Positions 1 through 7,704 of a DNA stretch of 64,000 nucleotides are shown here, piece after piece. Source of the stretch: Candidatus Poribacteria bacterium (lineage in GTDB: Bacteria; Poribacteria; WGA-4E; WGA-3G). Under the pieces are notes generated by a model. That model was not told the DNA's origin, did no database searches, and worked only from the letters and a program-made list of their open reading frames with translations. The position numbers and the translations under genes were made by a program. The stretch's first letter is position 1. Each line of letters opens with the position of its first letter. The stretch covers positions 1-64,000 of the forward strand of contig JAJEDN010000079.1 in the NCBI GenBank assembly GCA_022821495.1. The letters are read 5' to 3'.

Positions 1-175
1 ACTTTCTTATTTGCTTTTTCACCCAGAGACACAGCAGAGGCGATCCATTCTGAGTTTACAACTGATGACTGTGTTTCTCGCATACAAACCTAACAATATC
101 AACAACAGACTACCCTCGAAAAAAAATGGGGGTAAGTGACAGCGTTGAATATCGCCAGAACCATTCAGTTTTCTG

Positions 176-204
176 TTGTCTTAAATATGGAAATTGGATA
201 TAAT
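176..204 (+). promoter_or_regulatory. Sigma70-type promoter of the leader upstream of thiO copy 1
   Basis: A -35-like TTGTCT (176-181) is separated by 17 bases from a perfect TATAAT (199-204). The predicted start near 211 lies just before a structured element at 224-292. The layout matches the riboswitch promoter at 1970-1999. Sequence match only. Confidence 0.55.
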
Positions 205-223
205 GATAATATCTGAAGAGCAG

Positions 224-292
224 TGTGGGGTGCTCTTATCTGAGTCAAGGTACCCACAACCTGAAGGTCGAGGCTTGTGCTTCGTAGCGACC
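224..292 (+). ncRNA. Structured leader RNA, possibly a degenerate TPP riboswitch
   Basis: Two perfect short stems are visible: TGTGGG/CCCACA (224-256) and GGTCG/CGACC (266-292). The 5' half resembles the true THI box at 2014-2090 (GGGGTGCTCTTA, CTGAG, ACCC, ACCTGA), but the conserved 3' half (CTGATCTGG...CCAGCG) is not recognisable. It lies just after a good promoter and upstream of a thiamine gene, so a decayed or divergent thiamine leader is plausible. An unrelated small RNA is also possible. Bases 293-700 hold no gene I can recognise. Confidence 0.35.
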
Positions 293-759
293 GCGGTTTT
301 CTCAGAGAGTCCACCGTCTTAGTATCGCTCCACAATAGCTGCCAAGCCAGCTATGCACCGAAGTGCCTGATCCTATGCGACATGTGATTTGTCAACGGGT
401 GCGGTTTTTACGCCTGCTACCCTATACATGCAACGGATGCCCGAAAAGGCTTTGTCAATATAGAGGCGTGCGGGCTTTTACGTGAGTGTCTCAATTGACG
501 AGCGTTCCGACAACACATCAATCACAACCTATGCCGAACACTACTTGTTTAGACGATTTGTTTTGAAAAAGGTTTAGGTTATTTTTGCTATCAACCCTTA
601 GGTTTCCGTCTACATCCGGCAAGCTGAAGCATACGGATTTGACAGAGGAGTGTTAAGAACTCCCAGATTTCACAGTGTTGACAGGCCTTAATTTTAACAA
701 TAGGAGTGGGTTTCCTCCCAAATCTAAAGGATTGGGTCTCCGGTTTCCCGAAAATCGTG

Positions 760-1896
760 ATGAAAAATAAGAAGATTCTCATTGTTGGTGGCGGTGTGAT
801 TGGACTTGGTATCGGGTGGCAGCTGGCGAAATCGGGCGCCGCTGTCACCATTCATGAGCGCGGACAAGCCGGGCGCGGAGCCTCTTGGGCAGCCGGCGGT
901 ATGCTCGGTCCAATTGCTGAAGCACATATCGACGAACTCGACCTCCTTAAACTCAGCAATCAAAGTTTAGCACGCTACCCGGAATGGGTCGATGAATTAG
1001 AGACCGAAACAGAGATGTCGATCGGTTACCGAGCAGAAGGCACACTCATTATAGGCATTGAACCTGATGACGCCTATCAACTCCAGCATGCTTATGACTT
1101 ACAACAAGATTTGGGGTTGAATGTCGAATGGTTGAGCGGACAAGAAGCGCGTAAAATTGAAGGGGCACTCTCACCATACGTGACTGCAGCGATTCGCTGT
1201 GAAACTGACCACCAAGTCGATAACCGACTGATGGCTCAGGCACTCCAGTGTGCCTATGAGGGGCGCGGCGGCGTGTTGCATCAAAATAGCACTGTTGAAA
1301 GAATTGTCATAGAAAACGGAACCGCAACGGGCGTTGAAACACAAGACGGTTTTCAAGCCGCAGATGTGTGTATAGTCGCCGCGGGATGTTGGTCCGGGCA
1401 GATCAGCGGGTTACCGGATACTATTATTCCTCCCGTGCGTCCCGTGAAGGGGCAAATGTTAGCGTTGCAAATGCGTGAGGGCACCACTCTCAAAAACGTC
1501 ATCCGTACCGTTAAGGCGAGGTACCCGATGCCAGTATATTTAGTACCAAGAAGCGATGGTAGACTTATTGTCGGTGCGACAACGGAGGAGATGGGGTTTG
1601 ACACGGATCTAACCGTTGGCGGTGTATACGAACTCCTCCACGGGGCATGTGAAGCTGTGCCGGGTATTTACGACCTGCCACTTATCGAAACATGGACAGG
1701 TTTACGCCCGGGTAGCGGAGACAATGCTCCCATACTCGGTAAAACACCTGTCGAGAACCTAATATACGCAACAGGACACTATCGCAACGGCATCTTACTT
1801 ACACCCATCACAGCTTACGAGATCTCCAAACTGATCCTGACGGGTGAGACTTCAGAGACAATCGCTCCGTTTCACTTGGACAGATTTTCAAAGTAG
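760..1896 (+). CDS. thiO: Glycine oxidase ThiO, copy 1
   Basis: FAD-dependent amine oxidase of the DAO family. ThiO oxidises glycine to the imine used by ThiG to build the thiazole of thiamine. The N-terminus has the dinucleotide-binding stretch KILIVGGGVIGLGIGWQLAK. PVRPVKGQML lies mid-protein and GHYRNGILLTP near the C-terminus, both typical of ThiO. The 378 residues fit the family. ATG 760 is chosen because the second copy starts at the equivalent residue; a GTG at 706 would add 18 unconserved residues. The gene is closely similar along its length to the copy at 4115-5251, and the pair brackets the TPP-regulated transport genes. Function is secure at family level; which copy serves thiamine synthesis is unknown. 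Confidence 0.9.
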   Translation: MKNKKILIVGGGVIGLGIGWQLAKSGAAVTIHERGQAGRGASWAAGGMLGPIAEAHIDELDLLKLSNQSLARYPEWVDELETETEMSIGYRAEGTLIIGIEPDDAYQLQHAYDLQQDLGLNVEWLSGQEARKIEGALSPYVTAAIRCETDHQVDNRLMAQALQCAYEGRGGVLHQNSTVERIVIENGTATGVETQDGFQAADVCIVAAGCWSGQISGLPDTIIPPVRPVKGQMLALQMREGTTLKNVIRTVKARYPMPVYLVPRSDGRLIVGATTEEMGFDTDLTVGGVYELLHGACEAVPGIYDLPLIETWTGLRPGSGDNAPILGKTPVENLIYATGHYRNGILLTPITAYEISKLILTGETSETIAPFHLDRFSK

Positions 1897-1969
1897 TAAG
1901 GTCTTTAGAAAAACTACGCGCTTTCTCCTGCCGTGTTCTGAATTAACGAAAAATTGTTGCCCCTAAAAT

Positions 1970-1999
1970 TTGCTTTAAATGTGAAGAATATGCTATAAT
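1970..1999 (+). promoter_or_regulatory. Sigma70-type promoter of the TPP riboswitch operon
   Basis: TTGCTT (1970-1975), an 18-base spacer and a perfect TATAAT (1994-1999). Transcription would begin a few bases before the riboswitch at 2014. Confidence 0.65.
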
Positions 2000-2013
2000 A
2001 CTTATATAACATT

Positions 2014-2090
2014 GCGGGGTGCTCTTACCTGTTTAAGAGCTGAGAAAACACCCATTGAACCTGATCTGGGTCATGCCAGCGTAGGGAAAT
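2014..2090 (+). promoter_or_regulatory. TPP riboswitch (THI element)
   Basis: The conserved TPP aptamer strings occur in order: GGGGTGCT, a variable P3 stem (GCTCTTA.../TAAGAGC), CTGAGA, ACCC, GAACCTGATCTGG and TGCCAGCGTAGGGA. It lies just after a promoter and upstream of permease and binding-protein genes, so thiamine pyrophosphate probably shuts off the transport, thiO and thiS genes. Confidence 0.95.
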
Positions 2091-2186
2091 ATGAAAGAAG
2101 AGTGTCAGTTAACAGTTCTCAGTTCCAAGAGGTATCTTCTAAACAGAAACATCTTAGCTGAAAACCGAAAACTGAAAACTATCAAA

Positions 2187-2277
2187 GTCGCTTCCTTTTT
2201 GGCACTGCCAAGGCTATAGATAGAGCCACCGGCAGGCGGGCATGTCCCCTACACTGAAAACGGAAGGCGGCTTTTTT
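2187..2277 (+). terminator. Possible riboswitch expression platform or terminator
   Basis: A nested hairpin (CTGCC/GGCAG with GGCT/AGCC, 2205-2235) is followed by GGAAGGCGGC and a run of T (2272-2277). GGAAGGCGGC could pair imperfectly with GTCGCTTCC at 2187-2195. It sits between the aptamer and the ribosome binding site at 2283, the right place for attenuation. The fold was not computed. Confidence 0.35.
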
Positions 2278-2298
2278 GTGTTAAGGAGTCAGATACGC

Positions 2299-3063
2299 AT
2301 GTTCAGCAAATTCGGCATCCCTGTAGCGATTCTATTGGCAATATTAGGCGTATGGGAAGGTGCCGTGCACCTATTCAATATACCGGGCTACATTCTACCA
2401 GCCCCCTCGAAAATTGTGGTGACGCTATTTGTGGAACATGCGCAATTACTGAAACATACGCTCGTAACACTCGAAGAGATGCTTCTGGGGTTTGCGCTTG
2501 CGGTTAGTATCGGCATTCCGTTAGCCGTGCTGATGTTCGAGTTTCCGATGTTGGAAAAAGCCTTTTACCCGTATGTCATAGGATCGCAAACGGTGCCGGT
2601 GTTTGCCATCGCGCCGTTGTTGGTGCTTTGGTTCGGCTTCGGGATAGCCTCGAAAGTGGTTATGGCAGCATTGATTGTGTTTTTCGCAATCGTGCTGAAC
2701 ACTTTGGACGGTCTGAAGTCAACCGATCCAGACACAGTCAACCTGTTTAGGATTTTGCAGGCAACTCGGTGGCAGATTCTATGGAAAGTACGCATCCCGT
2801 CAGCCCTGCCATTTATTTTTTCAGGTGCGAAGATTGGCATATCAATCTCCACGATTGGTGCCGTCATTGGTGAATGGGTGGGAGCGAAGGCAGGACTTGG
2901 ATTCCTTATGTTGTACGCGAATGGAAGACTCCAAGTTTCACTGGTATTTGCAGCTATTTTCTGTTTAACACTTTTAGGTTTAGGTCTCTTTGGATTGATG
3001 ACACTGCTGGAGCGGTACGCGATGCCGTGGCGACACCAGCACAACAGATTAGATATTCGGTAG
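2299..3063 (+). CDS. ThiX-like ABC transporter permease (thiamine precursor uptake)
   Basis: Inner-membrane permease of the BPD_transp_1 family (SsuC/ThiX type), 254 residues with about six hydrophobic segments. The EAA-loop region that docks the ATPase is visible around RWQILWKVRIPSALPF. Start ATG 2299 is set by AAGGAG at 2283-2288; an upstream in-frame ATG at 2242 would force translation through the presumed regulatory hairpin. Position after a TPP riboswitch and before an NMT1/THI5-like binding protein points to uptake of a thiamine pyrimidine precursor. No ATP-binding subunit is encoded nearby, so an unlinked ATPase must serve it. Confidence 0.88.
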   Translation: MFSKFGIPVAILLAILGVWEGAVHLFNIPGYILPAPSKIVVTLFVEHAQLLKHTLVTLEEMLLGFALAVSIGIPLAVLMFEFPMLEKAFYPYVIGSQTVPVFAIAPLLVLWFGFGIASKVVMAALIVFFAIVLNTLDGLKSTDPDTVNLFRILQATRWQILWKVRIPSALPFIFSGAKIGISISTIGAVIGEWVGAKAGLGFLMLYANGRLQVSLVFAAIFCLTLLGLGLFGLMTLLERYAMPWRHQHNRLDIR

Positions 3064-3104
3064 GTGTGCTTCACGCATATCAACCAACAAGAAAGGAAAT
3101 TTTC

Positions 3105-4091
3105 ATGAAACCAGCAATTTGCTTAATGTTTCTCATCGGTTGTGGTATACTCTTAACCGGTCACATTGACAGTAATGCGGACAGCCATCAGAAAGCAGAA
3201 ATGGAGAAAGTTACGCTGCTTCTTGATTGGTTTCCGAATGTAGACCATGCGCCGCTTTACGTTGCAGAAGAAAACAATATTTTTGCCAAACACGGGCTGG
3301 AAGTTGAATTGCTCTGGGGTGGCGACCCAGATGCGCCGCTGAAGTTGGTGGCGGCAGGGGAATACCCATTTGCCGTTAGTTATCAACAGAGTGTAACGAT
3401 TGCGCGAGCCAGTGAAGAAGTTTTGCCGGTTAAATCAATTGGTTTACTTGTGGAACATCCGCTTAACACAATTAGTTTCCTGAAAAAGAGCGGCATTAAA
3501 ACGCCAGCAGATTTCAAAGGGAAAAAAATCGGATATACGGTCGCACCGCTGGACGTGCTTCTGTTTAACGCTATCGCGGCGAATGCCGGATTATCCGAAG
3601 ACGATTACGAATTGATAAACGTAGGCACGAATATTTTAGCGCCACTTCTAAGCGGTCAAATTGATGCAGTGATCGGCCCCTTTCGGAATTACGAGATTAA
3701 TATGTTAAAACTTGAAGGTGCGGAAGCCGGTTATTTAGCCCTTGAGAAACACGGCATTCCGGACTACTACGAATTAGTAATCATCACGAATGACGCTTAT
3801 TTGGAAAAACATCCAAAAACTGCCAAAAAACTGATGACGGCTATTCAGGAAGCGATTCAATTCACGAAAGAGAAGCCTGATGATGCGCTGCAACTCTTTT
3901 TTAAAGCCAACCCTGATGCCCGCAAAGATTTGGAAGAACTCGCGTTTCGGGATACATTGGATGTATTCGCTACGACACAAGTGCAATCTGAAGAGAAGTG
4001 GGATGCTTTCGCTAAATTCGCTTACGAAAAAGGGTTGGTTTCCAAAACAGTTAAAGCGACAGATTGTTTCATCAATATATTGGAAAAATAG
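3105..4091 (+). CDS. ThiY-like substrate-binding lipoprotein (NMT1/THI5 family)
   Basis: 328-residue periplasmic binding protein. The N-terminus MKPAICLMFLIGCG has a lipobox (LIGC), suggesting membrane anchoring. The mature start VTLLLDWFPNVDHAPLYVAE is characteristic of NMT1/THI5-like proteins that bind hydroxymethyl- or formylaminomethyl-pyrimidine. ATG 3105 follows AAAGGA, and the gene lies 41 bases after the permease. Thiamine-precursor uptake is inferred from family and TPP riboswitch; the ligand is not shown by sequence alone. Confidence 0.9.
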   Translation: MKPAICLMFLIGCGILLTGHIDSNADSHQKAEMEKVTLLLDWFPNVDHAPLYVAEENNIFAKHGLEVELLWGGDPDAPLKLVAAGEYPFAVSYQQSVTIARASEEVLPVKSIGLLVEHPLNTISFLKKSGIKTPADFKGKKIGYTVAPLDVLLFNAIAANAGLSEDDYELINVGTNILAPLLSGQIDAVIGPFRNYEINMLKLEGAEAGYLALEKHGIPDYYELVIITNDAYLEKHPKTAKKLMTAIQEAIQFTKEKPDDALQLFFKANPDARKDLEELAFRDTLDVFATTQVQSEEKWDAFAKFAYEKGLVSKTVKATDCFINILEK

Positions 4092-4114
4092 TCGTTTTAC
4101 CTGCCGAATCAATG

Positions 4115-5251
4115 ATGCATAAAAAAATCCTTATCATCGGTGGGGGCATAATTGGGCTTGGTATCGGGTGGCAACTTGCGAAATCGGGTGCCTCCGTTAC
4201 TATTTATGATAGCGCAGAAGCCGGACGCGCCGCCTCTTGGGCAGCTGCGGGTATGCTCGCGCCACTGGCTGAAGCACACAGCGAAGAACCGGAATTGCTT
4301 AAACTCGGTACCCAAAGTTTGGCATGCTACCCGCAATGGGTTGACGCATTAGAAGCAGACGCGGAGATGTCTGTCGGCTATCGAGTGGAAGGCACAATCA
4401 TAGTAGGATTGGAACCCGACGATACGCATCAACTACGACATCTTTACACTGCTCAGCAAGACTTAGGGTTGGATGTCGAGTGGTTGACCGGGCGAGAGGC
4501 ACGCGCAGTTGAATCTGCGCTCTCACCTCGCGTGACCGCAGCCATTCGCTGTGCAACCGATTACCAAGTTGATAACCGCCTGATGGTAAAGGCACTCCAG
4601 CGAGCCTATGAAGTTTGCGGGGGTGTGATGCATGAAAACAGCACTATTGAAAGAATCGTCGTGGAAAACGGCGTAGCAATCGGTGTCCAAACGCAAGACA
4701 GTTTTCAAGCCGCAGATATACTCATTCTTGCAGCAGGGTGCTGGTCTGCACAGGTTGAAGGACTACCAGAGAGCATCGTTCCGCCCGTGCGTCCTGTGAA
4801 AGGGCAGATGTTGGCATTACAGATGGAAGAAGGAATCACGGTTAAAAACGTCATCCGTACTGTCAGAGCGAGGTATCCGACATCGGTATATCTGGTGCCG
4901 AGAGCCGATGGTAGGTTGATCGTTGGCGCGACGAGTGAGGAGATGGGGTTTGACACGCGTCTAACGTCTGGTGGCGTATTTGAGCTGCTCCGTGGTGCGT
5001 GGGAAGCGGTGCCGGGCACTTACGAACTGCCGCTCCTGGAGACTTGGGCGGGTTTACGTCCAGGCAGCAGAGATAACGCGCCGATACTCGGTAAAACGCC
5101 TATTGAGCGTCTGATATATGCCACGGGACACTATCGCAACGGCATCTTACTCACACCTGTTACGGCTTACGAAATCGCTAAACTCGTTCTGACGGGTGAG
5201 ACTTCAGAGACAATTGCTCCATTTCAATTAGATCGGTTTTTAAAGCAGTAG
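4115..5251 (+). CDS. thiO: Glycine oxidase ThiO, copy 2
   Basis: Second DAO-family glycine oxidase, colinear with copy 1 over its whole length. It has the FAD fold (KILIIGGGIIGLGIGWQLAK), PVRPVKGQML and the GHYRNGILLTP tail. It begins 23 bases after the ThiY-like gene and 35 bases before thiS, so it is likely in the TPP-controlled operon. Two adjacent ATGs (4112, 4115) are possible starts; neither has a clear Shine-Dalgarno sequence, and 378 residues from 4115 matches copy 1. Differences are scattered substitutions with no gaps seen, suggesting both copies are under selection. Confidence 0.9.
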   Translation: MHKKILIIGGGIIGLGIGWQLAKSGASVTIYDSAEAGRAASWAAAGMLAPLAEAHSEEPELLKLGTQSLACYPQWVDALEADAEMSVGYRVEGTIIVGLEPDDTHQLRHLYTAQQDLGLDVEWLTGREARAVESALSPRVTAAIRCATDYQVDNRLMVKALQRAYEVCGGVMHENSTIERIVVENGVAIGVQTQDSFQAADILILAAGCWSAQVEGLPESIVPPVRPVKGQMLALQMEEGITVKNVIRTVRARYPTSVYLVPRADGRLIVGATSEEMGFDTRLTSGGVFELLRGAWEAVPGTYELPLLETWAGLRPGSRDNAPILGKTPIERLIYATGHYRNGILLTPVTAYEIAKLVLTGETSETIAPFQLDRFLKQ

Positions 5252-5286
5252 GTACACGTCGTGTGCCATAACCATACTCAAAAGAC

Positions 5287-5493
5287 ATGAAAATACGTGT
5301 TAATGGCGAAGAGAAAACGGTTCATCCAAACGTGAACGTTTACGACCTTCTCATCGTTTTAGAACTGAATCCGACGCAGGCAGGCATCGCTGTGGCTGTG
5401 GATCGGGAGGTTATCCCGAAAACGGCGTGGCAAGCCACGGAACTTCGCGAGGATAGTGAAGTCGAAATTATTCGTGCTGTCCAAGGCGGCTAA
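5287..5493 (+). CDS. thiS: Sulfur carrier protein ThiS
   Basis: 68-residue ubiquitin-like protein starting MKIRVNGEEK and ending in the diagnostic Gly-Gly (VQGG). The C-terminus is adenylated and converted to a thiocarboxylate that donates sulfur to the thiazole made by ThiG. It sits between thiO copy 2 and the nucleotidyltransferase/thiG pair. No ThiF-like adenylating enzyme is present in the window. Confidence 0.93.
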   Translation: MKIRVNGEEKTVHPNVNVYDLLIVLELNPTQAGIAVAVDREVIPKTAWQATELREDSEVEIIRAVQGG

Positions 5494-5538
5494 TACAGTT
5501 ACAAGGGACATAAGACAGGAAAGTTGACCCAAAAACAT

Positions 5539-5567
5539 TTGATAAGAGACTTTGACGCTGCTATACT
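5539..5567 (+). promoter_or_regulatory. Sigma70-type promoter before the nucleotidyltransferase and thiG
   Basis: TTGATA (5539-5544), a 17-base spacer and TATACT (5562-5567) in the gap after thiS. It would allow the nucleotidyltransferase and thiG to be transcribed independently of the TPP riboswitch. Confidence 0.6.
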
Positions 5568-5602
5568 AATTAAAATTGAAAGCGGCGGGGACCCCTTAAA
5601 AA

Positions 5603-5929
5603 ATGCAATACGGTTTGTCTGACCAGACCCTAAAAAAAATCCGTGATGTTCTCGTGCGATACCCGCAGGTAGAGGAAGCTGTGTTGTATGGGTCTCGCGC
5701 CAGAGGCGACTATAAAAACGGATCTGACATTGATTTGACGCTTCGCGGTGGGGACGCGCTGACGCACCCAGTTCTCTCGCGCATAGCGAATGACCTGGAT
5801 GATCAGCTGTTGCCTTATACCATTGATCTGTCTATTCTTGGGAATATCCGTAACCCCGAAATGGTTGAGCAGATCAAACGTGTCGGCATAGCATTCTACA
5901 AGAAACAAGATTTTCAGTCCACTCGGTAA
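5603..5929 (+). CDS. Minimal nucleotidyltransferase (MNT domain)
   Basis: 108-residue protein of the pol-beta-type minimal nucleotidyltransferase family. The core motif GSRARGDYKNGSDIDL spans residues 30-45, with metal-binding Asp at 42 and 44 and a third acidic residue at about Asp75 (TIDLSI). Such proteins usually pair with a HEPN partner in toxin-antitoxin modules, where the MNT AMPylates the toxin. No HEPN gene is adjacent here. It lies between thiS and thiG with its own promoter. Its role, stand-alone antitoxin or unrelated transferase, is unknown. Confidence 0.85.
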   Translation: MQYGLSDQTLKKIRDVLVRYPQVEEAVLYGSRARGDYKNGSDIDLTLRGGDALTHPVLSRIANDLDDQLLPYTIDLSILGNIRNPEMVEQIKRVGIAFYKKQDFQSTR

Positions 5930-5965
5930 CTGCCGACAAGTCTCGAAAAACCTATAATAAAAAAT

Positions 5966-6736
5966 ATGCAAACATTCAAAATCGCAGACCAAACATACAC
6001 ATCAAGGCTACTTATCGGAACGGCGGGGTATCCGAACTTCCATATCATGGCGGAGGCCATTGCTGCGAGCAGTGCTGAGATTGCCACAGTGTCAATGCGT
6101 CGCGTGAAGTTCACAGATACATCTGGCGAAAATCTGTTCGCGCTGCTGCGTGAACGCGATATGACGATCCTTCCGAATACTGCTGGCTGTTTCACGGCAA
6201 AAGACGCGATCCTGACAGCGAACCTTTCAAGGGAAGCACTTGAGACATCACTCATTAAACTCGAAGTTATCGGAGACGAGCAGACACTGTTCCCAGATGT
6301 GGAGCAGCTGCTCAGTGCAGCGGAAACCCTCGTCAAAGATGGATTTACCGTCCTTCCATATTGTAACGATGATCCGATTACTTGTAAAAAATTAGAAGAT
6401 ATCGGGTGTGCAGCAGTGATGCCGTTAGGCGCGCCGATTGGATCAGGGATGGGGATTCGGAACCCCTATAACATCCAGATTATCCGTGATCTTGTGCGGG
6501 TACCCCTCATTGTGGACGCTGGGGTCGGGACGGCATCGGATGCAGCGATAGCGATGGAGTTAGGGTGTGACGGTGTCCTGCTCAATACAGCTGTCGCGAA
6601 GGCGCATCGTCCAGTGCTGATGGCAGAGGCAATGAAGAAAGCCGTTGAAGCGGGTAGAGCGGCGTTTTTAGCAGGACGGATTCCTCGGAAACTCTATGCG
6701 ACTGCCTCAAGCCCAGAAACTGGAATGATTGAGTAA
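5966..6736 (+). CDS. thiG: Thiazole synthase ThiG
   Basis: 256-residue TIM-barrel enzyme that joins deoxyxylulose phosphate, dehydroglycine and ThiS thiocarboxylate to make the thiamine thiazole. The Schiff-base lysine is about Lys98 in [14 protein letters not shown]. The phosphate-binding C-terminal half shows [24 protein letters not shown] and [11 protein letters not shown]. It lies 36 bases after the nucleotidyltransferase gene. The full family length is present. Confidence 0.95.
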   Translation: MQTFKIADQTYTSRLLIGTAGYPNFHIMAEAIAASSAEIATVSMRRVKFTDTSGENLFALLRERDMTILPNTAGCFTAKDAILTANLSREALETSLIKLEVIGDEQTLFPDVEQLLSAAETLVKDGFTVLPYCNDDPITCKKLEDIGCAAVMPLGAPIGSGMGIRNPYNIQIIRDLVRVPLIVDAGVGTASDAAIAMELGCDGVLLNTAVAKAHRPVLMAEAMKKAVEAGRAAFLAGRIPRKLYATASSPETGMIE

Positions 6737-6741
6737 GCCTT

Positions 6742-7197
6742 TTGAAAATTTACCTTGATACGTGCTGTTTGAGCCGCCCTGATGATATTGCAACAAGCAC
6801 CCGGATTCAGCGAGAAGCGGAAGCCGTTGAAACAATTCTCAACTATTGTTCCACCAGACAATGGCTCTGGTTTGGAAGTGCAGTTTTAGCATTTGAGGTT
6901 AATAACACCCAAAATCAACCTAAACGCGATCAAATTCAATCTCATCTGAGTTATATATATCAAAATGTCATCATTAATTTAGCGGAAACCTCAAAAGCAA
7001 AATATTTTGAATCATTAGGGTTCAAGCCAGCGGATGCTTTACATCTCGCTTGTGCCGAAAGTGCTAATGTTGATGTGTTCCTCACAACAGACGACGGAAT
7101 CCTCAAGAGAGCGGAGCGTTTCGGTTCACAATTACAAGTCCGAGTTGCAAATCCTTATGAATGGTTACAGGCGGTGACCAAAGATGAAAATCCTTAA
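6742..7197 (+). CDS. PIN-domain protein, candidate toxin ribonuclease
   Basis: 151 residues with a PIN-fold layout: YLDTCCLSRP with Asp6, Glu52 in AVLAFEVNNT, Asp98 in KPADALHLACAE, and Asp117/118 in FLTTDDGIL. These acidic residues form the metal site of VapC-like RNases. The proposed start is TTG 6742, five bases after thiG stops; no better in-frame start precedes the first beta-strand. It overlaps the next gene by 14 bases, typical of translationally coupled toxin-antitoxin pairs, but here the toxin-like gene comes first. Toxicity is inferred. Confidence 0.8.
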   Translation: MKIYLDTCCLSRPDDIATSTRIQREAEAVETILNYCSTRQWLWFGSAVLAFEVNNTQNQPKRDQIQSHLSYIYQNVIINLAETSKAKYFESLGFKPADALHLACAESANVDVFLTTDDGILKRAERFGSQLQVRVANPYEWLQAVTKDENP

Positions 7198-7660
7198 AAA
7201 AAGAACAGACAGTGAGGTTTATCACCTCGGTATTGATGCCCTTATTAACAATTTTGGCACCGTTGGTGCATCCCGGTTCCTTAATCAAATTGAGCCGCGG
7301 ACAGGCAATTACACGCTCGAAAGACATAAATGGTTAGACACTTTACCAGACATTGACACTCTTGTTGAACAAATTCGGCAGGTTAATAAGGAAGTAGAAA
7401 TAGAGAATCAGCGTATAGCTAAACTGAAAGCCGATATTTGCGGGAATGGAAAACCGAAAATAAAGCGTCTCAAAGAGATTTCCGACAAAGACCTTTATAG
7501 AGTCGGGCTTCACTTGCTTATAGAAACGCTTGGACTCGGTAGCATGTCTCACTTCTTGAGAGTCTGTGAGCCGGGAACCGGGGTTTACGCTGTTGACCGG
7601 TACGAAAATCCCAAATTAATCGAGCAAACCGACGAAACAGTACAGAAACGAGCCTCCTAA
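7184..7660 (+). CDS. Duplicated-domain protein coupled to the PIN gene, candidate antitoxin
   Basis: 158 residues made of two similar domains. Residues about 8-50 (TDSEVYHLGIDALINNFGTV...SRFLNQIEP.TGNY..ER) and 100-142 (SDKDLYRVGLHLLIETLGLG...SHFLRVCEPGTGVYAVDRY) align with each other. A charged, probably helical linker (VEQIRQVNKEVEIENQRIAK) joins them. I recall single-domain small proteins of this type next to PIN genes, mainly in cyanobacteria, but cannot name a family. The start lies inside the PIN gene, implying coupling. An antitoxin role is inferred from position. Confidence 0.75.
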   Translation: MKILKKRTDSEVYHLGIDALINNFGTVGASRFLNQIEPRTGNYTLERHKWLDTLPDIDTLVEQIRQVNKEVEIENQRIAKLKADICGNGKPKIKRLKEISDKDLYRVGLHLLIETLGLGSMSHFLRVCEPGTGVYAVDRYENPKLIEQTDETVQKRAS

Positions 7661-7704
7661 AAATAGTATTTGCGCTATCCTGTTAAAGAATCTGGAGTTG
7701 GCAT

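Noticed and set aside
678..705. TTGACA as -35 of a promoter directly before thiO copy 1
   Set aside because: No -10-like hexamer at 16-18 bases; the region reads TAGGAG there.
2565..3083. 172-codon reverse frame
   Set aside because: Antisense shadow of the ThiX-like permease, which has clear TM and EAA motifs.
5914..6336. 140-codon reverse frame
   Set aside because: Antisense of thiG with low-complexity Ser/Ala composition.
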